This document shows, piece after piece, positions 63,101 through 64,000 of a DNA stretch of 64,000 bases. The notes under the pieces were generated by a model. That model ran no database searches. It was not told the DNA's origin and saw nothing but the letters and a program-made list of their open reading frames with translations. Source of the stretch: CAYRPN01 sp964426135 (GTDB lineage: Bacteria; Planctomycetota; Phycisphaerae; Phycisphaerales; Phycisphaeraceae); the NCBI GenBank assembly GCA_964426135.1, contig CAYRPN010000013.1:9213-73212 (forward strand), read 5' to 3'. The position numbers and the translations under genes are program-made. The first letter of the stretch is position 1; the number at the start of each line of letters is the position of its first letter.

Positions 63101-64000
63101 TGCGCGAAGGTGGTGTCCAGCGAACCATCGACGTTCAGTCGAACGACAAGCATGTCCCGGCCGCCCGCGGCTTCAGCCGACGCAGCCATGGTGGTGGAGC
63201 CGGCTAGAACGATGCGGCCCTGAGCGTCGAGCGCCAGGCTGTAAATCAGTTCATCGCCGCCGAAGTCGAGCGTGAGCTTGCCGTCGCCGTCGAAAGTTTG
63301 ATCCAGTGAGCCATCGGCGTTGTACCGCGCAACCACCGCGTCATAGTCGCCGCCGCTGCGACGGTAGCCGGCGACGATGAACCGGCCGCTGCCATCGACC
63401 ACGATCGCCTTGGCGAACTCATCGCCGCCGAAGTCGGTGGCTGCCGGAACGGGCAGTGCCGGCCACGACGCGTCGCTTCGTCCATCATTGAAGAATCGCG
63501 AAAGGCTGAAGTCGTAGCCCGTCGCGTCGCGCCACACCGTGCCGGCGGAGACGGTGTACGCGCCGGCCGCCACGAGACGGTGGAAGTTCGGATCGTCGAA
63601 ACCAGTCGGCGCGGACTGCCGGTCGATGAGGTTCGGCTGATCGTCGCCAGCCAGTTCGATCTGCGCCAGCGTGGTCTGAGGTTGACCCGCGGTGTCGAGG
63701 TAATCGACCTCGACGCGGATCGACATCGACATGGGGCCGTCGGGGTAGACGTGGGTGAATTGCTGGCCGACGAGTGTTTCCGCAGCCTCGATTGGTATGG
63801 CCTGACCGCTATCGCCCCAGTAGACGCGATAGCCGGTGATTACATCTCCGCCTTGATTGATGACATCAGCCACGGTCAGGGTGTAGGCGCTGCCTTCATC
63901 GGTGCGCCGCTGTCCGGTCACGACGACGACGGGCGGCGCAGCCTGCACCTCGACCGCCAATCCCGTCTCGCCGCCGACGTAGCGCGCCAGCGCCAGGCTC
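51175..64000 (-). CDS. Giant RHS polymorphic toxin, partial at N-terminus
   Basis: At least 4274 residues are visible, and the frame stays open past the right edge. In order: a PKD-like region (63650-63940); delta-60/DUF5122 propeller repeats (62440-63440; FGGDEFAKAIVVDGSGRFIV, GDYDAVVARYNADGSLDQTF); a second PKD-like domain; several fibronectin type III domains (60540-61990); three related modules of about 240 residues with calcium loops (NDGDVDRDGVADFADL); a long YD/RHS shell (52770-58100; GRIYSTQPELASFGGFGAGW); the core end DPMGSTTAVVGSTGQVLERY; a PT-TG-like pretoxin; HINT (51592-52068); and a 138-residue tip with RVQSHHFIQDAWVEL and GTQHASVNGLQAARR. The tip looks like a histidine-based nuclease but is of no family I can name. 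It is presumably a secreted contact-dependent toxin, freed by HINT cleavage. Confidence 0.9.
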   Translation of the reverse strand, partial: SLALARYVGGETGLAVEVQAAPPVVVVTGQRRTDEGSAYTLTVADVINQGGDVITGYRVYWGDSGQAIPIEAAETLVGQQFTHVYPDGPMSMSIRVEVDYLDTAGQPQTTLAQIELAGDDQPNLIDRQSAPTGFDDPNFHRLVAAGAYTVSAGTVWRDATGYDFSLSRFFNDGRSDASWPALPVPAATDFGGDEFAKAIVVDGSGRFIVAGYRRSGGDYDAVVARYNADGSLDQTFDGDGKLTLDFGGDELIYSLALDAQGRIVLAGSTTMAASAEAAGGRDMLVVRLNVDGSLDTTFAQTGQGNDGGTRTIDVNESYDQAYQVLVDALGGIVLAGSAFVGDHWQAAVARLDATGALDEAFGDLTDPQPPATPTPSGIWTSDLGFAPGAPGAPGVNAGAAGIIATSAALAPGGLIMLTGHTAGGAGVDGSIFIASLNSAGHLNTAFGNADPANPAQRTGFTTIDAGDDQAEAFAIASDTEGRWVIAGHQWNNANDSFDLTLARLTDAGQLDGEFGEAGHTSTNWSGGNDLGYSVIASGDHWLVGAASSFDASSHRSAVPFSEAGQALAASILIDDVRPTAQLAGLDQINDGQTLQLAISASDPAGVLDATWKTIVDWGDGMLEELNGQPSSLTHIFNLPAGEAASSRTFTVTATIRNKDGAASARHQLTVHNLTPAAPMGLTAAVDANPRNVRLSWQVADRAANYRVARRGSDGSTSEWVVVEQPVNGILTHVDATGALGVSYEYVVRGLSAAQVVGPPSNRANATPSLSSIAAPVGLHAAAALVPSAGGLAPAVTLSWQRVADGATLATRYLIERLVGSGDFQQIGEVSGADALHTTVTYVDADFEDRTLLGFNQLSQVTGISGLIAQVQQNHLYRVRAVMNNQLGAYSSFIVLPHTPSNIGQVQDETGTTLSWISSWPAFQVFRAATADGFDYQSPPLWQGETDSYLDPEGVAGTAYHYTVRALTGMESNAVPGFVSLATPRLVAHLVDGASRPTVSLAWQPVPGAVGYRVIRGSGILYEVMSAGEPAFTFVDDKAVAGTTHQYVVEAVGLGNFSASVPVSVQVPLVWGAPNAPVELRVQAAETAVTLSWLAPSYDEVDRYRIYRRATGGADWSEIGTVNHQGTTAGYQHSSGRLDGSYEYMVRAENAAGLSQRSQIVRSDLGRVTNGTFGDMSQSVSVNRSEDGMIDGGEAWIMSGYLGGPRYVEVSSGTASVPMRALGYSFVHRGTVAVTLTYPSFIRVFTENNVVRPSGQEVEYPQWRSPAGADLLVEALAVGSGTISAEVVLTHNGGGSDTFTYEIPISSYQFSLELPGATEESTLVRLNRDDDDNDGVTDMFDGFNASQLSSGLVPLNDDANASENDLVPLTIAIDAEGIDLSHAVVTIDYAASDPSNALYTPPSFAHNGPGDVSGLGLNFFRSSGSSTGLGLRLWTSPTGRSVDSVLAGGKYVAPGTYLLSELGLSAANPVTLYVEGIGGSQPMPVSVKLDPRILGAGTEIKERSFVIDHIVNPYSSLDLDADTDNNNGVSLPDRSALEDQYERRPHPFAPLVGKVIAPNDGDIDLDGIVDFADGFNFDRLDDASGSTDDAYVYRTDGATTSPTLSQIPFVPIVFEIPGNIKLDAATFDLSYSLSDPAEVRFDFVNSKFTAPDGLRIWTSPADITGAAGTASHPWRRSAKPVTARSGNPASEVLSYLVRPGTYGPADLAKLGLSDANRKVTLWVEAIGQGESEVRISVRPTPAGMESVNLLVHPSLGGYWELPDRITLIRGDATFQAQAPQNFPLPMMATTFNARPGPILLVNDGDVDRDGVADFADLDAGLAGGMTALSLTIPSWVNPSQATYSLVYDESPLTFNTITSTDPLTGTSVTGYSPTSGGLRIWRNNTSRQAGVIISSSQINPMSELAFSTLGGQSTATLYVEAVSVGDDDIFVDIDPDGSGPLPAMRTESIRIRSIHAKAADAARSGVVRLGDGAIAAAYADLTSNGGGVAWSHGRIYSTQPELASFGGFGAGWNLDVPRLVNYGNTILVQHGERAEYFDHNGGADPSQTVFASRFGSLSRLVRSGQNYDMVEPDGSRYTFDGSGRFRGISHASGQQTVASYDYAAPDRLVRITHGGDTFEYQYYQRTTVDGIAGHLQSVTLRRGGNTISRVVYSYYTQTSVNGQRGDLKLVQRFDETRGASQHVGSSHYRYVAGADRSRLALALDEDAFARVRGSAGDPLTLPYNGLVPYASLVLEYDGLGRVLTQRIPGVSGGIFQYDYSPSTATVSGAPFQQMRTTERRRDPASFGSFLPGESHTYSNAAGLALLTAVEPDANGQVGHAAGRISYRRFDKEWNVTHEATPASIAAFNPNVADLQVNYNPAGLIHSYVYTGLTVTAGLATDTADGDAPGYLKETYIRNGAANQPVLQESLRYRRRQIDLSGLQVTTYLAAEQAQYRFEDSAAAGAKITTTFQHTFDQGRLLPSRTLTTLPVVRAEQNGDGAVTTTVQYFDAVGRVVWTRDADNYLHYVEYDPATGAVTKAITDVDVTRTADFTGRPSEFATPLHAAPLHLVERVRKIDAYGRPLERVDAAGRVTTLEYVDTADYSAVVTQAPGLPEQVSYLHHLTGVSLAFSATRQTGGAGSSGTQYVLHAMSREGADAAGRPVSSDRFVKLHNVAVDVRFDHASGPVSLIGLGSMLPRTPDAAPDNTAGGEQAYFHRTEMKYDSYSRPFYTMNAVGTVTFTRHDAFGQPIETYVGIDAQPVDPSAASFPGFALVESRQYDAAAGNVTRVVQHPSGMAAGTVLQPNRVTEMTYDWRNRPVFTRHLAGIASVYGPVESAPSSMMVYDNLDRVVVTAMYDASLTYDQVDGMSQASTDPVSITVEESAKLRGLRASQFDDRGRPYQSLTFNVQPEYENGLLLGAEPVTTYIATDSLREATWYDHRGNAIKQAAPGGLVTKLRYDGAGRVIGTYLTDGGGDAAVGNSVSAGHTSWHDAASLDGDIVLEQTDQRYDAAGNAIMTISRQRLASAPDTATGSLAEAANATHARSSYLAMVFDQANRPIYTFQLGAMASEPDITQASVRQQAIASHQIFDGAGRLIGQSASGQPSRQYTYDAAGRVLSSVEGSAQGDRRTTAFTYNGLDRVLAQTVIEIDGDDNNRQSTPQMTVNLYGSDLAGTTARSNDLLRQVNHPSQTGNGATSGTFGYEDKYTRNALGEVVSFTERTNVTHVYTFDGVGHLIADTVTHLPTHNVPGVGHRYSVDSGTTRLTYEFDSFGRASAFVSHSLNLPAPVSGSGALSTDYSSDSWRNRVERQYDGFGQIKSETTTSKTFSVLDQGPHQGSITYGSATYSSTVTYQREFNGDANYDRLASIVYPDGHVVEYRYLRDLDSRISRVSWIREGDNLIESYRYMGLSTVVEREYEQAQIKLSYLNADRQLTGLDRFGRVTDQKWTSGGTAIDHVQYGYDAAGNRTYSLNVLNPKFSELHARAGERDPLGRQDYFARGAISVTGGVPKLAGTPSLVVDIDPDPRPTGETPEPDFSFNRDLTYPNLIGHTTKSRQGADETVTETTDAWGRVVAAAAWRRGAPAVANGGLLERIDAKESRFVYDALGRIIGRTEAQRYWHVVTPASTLLFGLPGQIIGGGIALNAAPVEVLAVERLTVDLAGRVLLSRFAASSPSWVGDLWSRYIYSPAGGNLLLRDTHALSQTIRLYALSDPMGSTTAVVGSTGQVLERYVYTPLTDRATLPNAREASYGRVPILPPRPVVALTDAWSPLIRKPGEHPGTLRFRHLYRGGWHEPAATMFLFPAGGATAAGGAWYDLTTGSYHAADPAGIARINLAAIDRERQHWADRAAALDPMTAVHTVLDVIGLFDPTPLSDGLNAALYAVEGDMKNAAISLAGALLPYAGDLVKGTKYIKALTNGVSTLAGSAGCRLLSAGIQGVAGAVGGAAMGAAYGFTSGLIESGELSGAFAGAWSGAKFGAIQGGLGSAVRGAIKPFVCFAAGTHVITGINADGTFLLKKIEDIEEGDEVLARDQYDEGDGVQLRKVTKLFRNASDHLRVVTIRDRDGNVETIRTTDEHPFWVESINGGQGGWIAAKDLKGGDRLNEGDGSNDAIVLSSTRQEIPQGVEVYNFEVEGDHTYFVEDGVGRVTAVWVHNVCKRPGGYQVGDVDVHGNLSSGKNRAPGNTNSVVDGRVQSHHFIQDAWVELNKHTLGIPKYHRDSAPGVLLQTIAGTQHASVNGLQAARRHALGWGGTLREEFQFAMRDLLDSGVDVRTAQRVAKRAYKYFDSLGGFK
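51593..52765 (-). repeat. 1173-bp repeat of the RHS pretoxin-HINT region (copy 1, in the main gene)
   Basis: This is the parent copy within the giant RHS gene. Its first 520 bp are also shared with 48133-48652. Confidence 0.92.

Overview
The window is GC-rich bacterial chromosome, most likely from the Planctomycetota, perhaps Phycisphaerae-like. The indicators are a DUF1549/DUF1553 cytochrome-like gene followed by a DUF1501 twin-arginine gene, a secreted PQQ-type propeller protein, an McsA-McsB pair outside Firmicutes, and a giant RHS protein with triplicated calcium-loop modules. I see no rRNA, tRNA or CRISPR array.

Layout. 1-6.5 kb (minus strand) is a nonulosonic acid and protein glycosylation cluster: a Maf/DUF115 glycosyltransferase, a nucleotidyltransferase fused to a SPASM protein that has lost its radical-SAM cysteines, a cytidylyltransferase-sialate synthase fusion (NeuA-NeuB type), and NeuC running off the left edge. 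6.8-14 kb holds a metal ABC permease fused to a DtxR-like tail, a malate/lactate dehydrogenase, a Uma2 nuclease, two lipoproteins and DNA polymerase III delta. 14.3-24.5 kb is signalling and protein quality control: a CHASE2 adenylate cyclase, a double thioredoxin protein, an Hpt protein facing a large hybrid histidine kinase, and mcsA-mcsB with a clear promoter. 24.7-44.8 kb carries planctomycete secreted proteins, an HDOD protein, a duplicated zinc-ribbon membrane protein, a coiled-coil/OmpA pair with seven BON-like repeats, MazG, PurC, a protein ending in a degenerate triosephosphate-isomerase-like barrel, and a lectin-like secreted protein.

44.8-64 kb (minus strand) is the most unusual part: a polymorphic-toxin locus. 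A giant RHS protein (open beyond the right edge) ends in a pretoxin region, a HINT domain and a short toxin, with a SUKH-like immunity gene overlapping its stop. Behind it lie three displaced C-terminal cassettes. The first repeats 1173 bp of the main gene almost exactly but ends in a different toxin (REase-7-like) with a helical-repeat immunity gene. The second keeps only the HINT part, with another toxin and a pentapeptide-repeat immunity gene. The third is a diverged pretoxin remnant cut by an IS4-family element. This looks like a recombinational store of alternative toxin tips.

Many gaps between genes are filled by several families of long palindromic elements, two inverted copies of a MITE-like element of about 105 bp, and 8-bp and 13-bp tandem arrays. 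They suggest substantial small-repeat activity in this genome.
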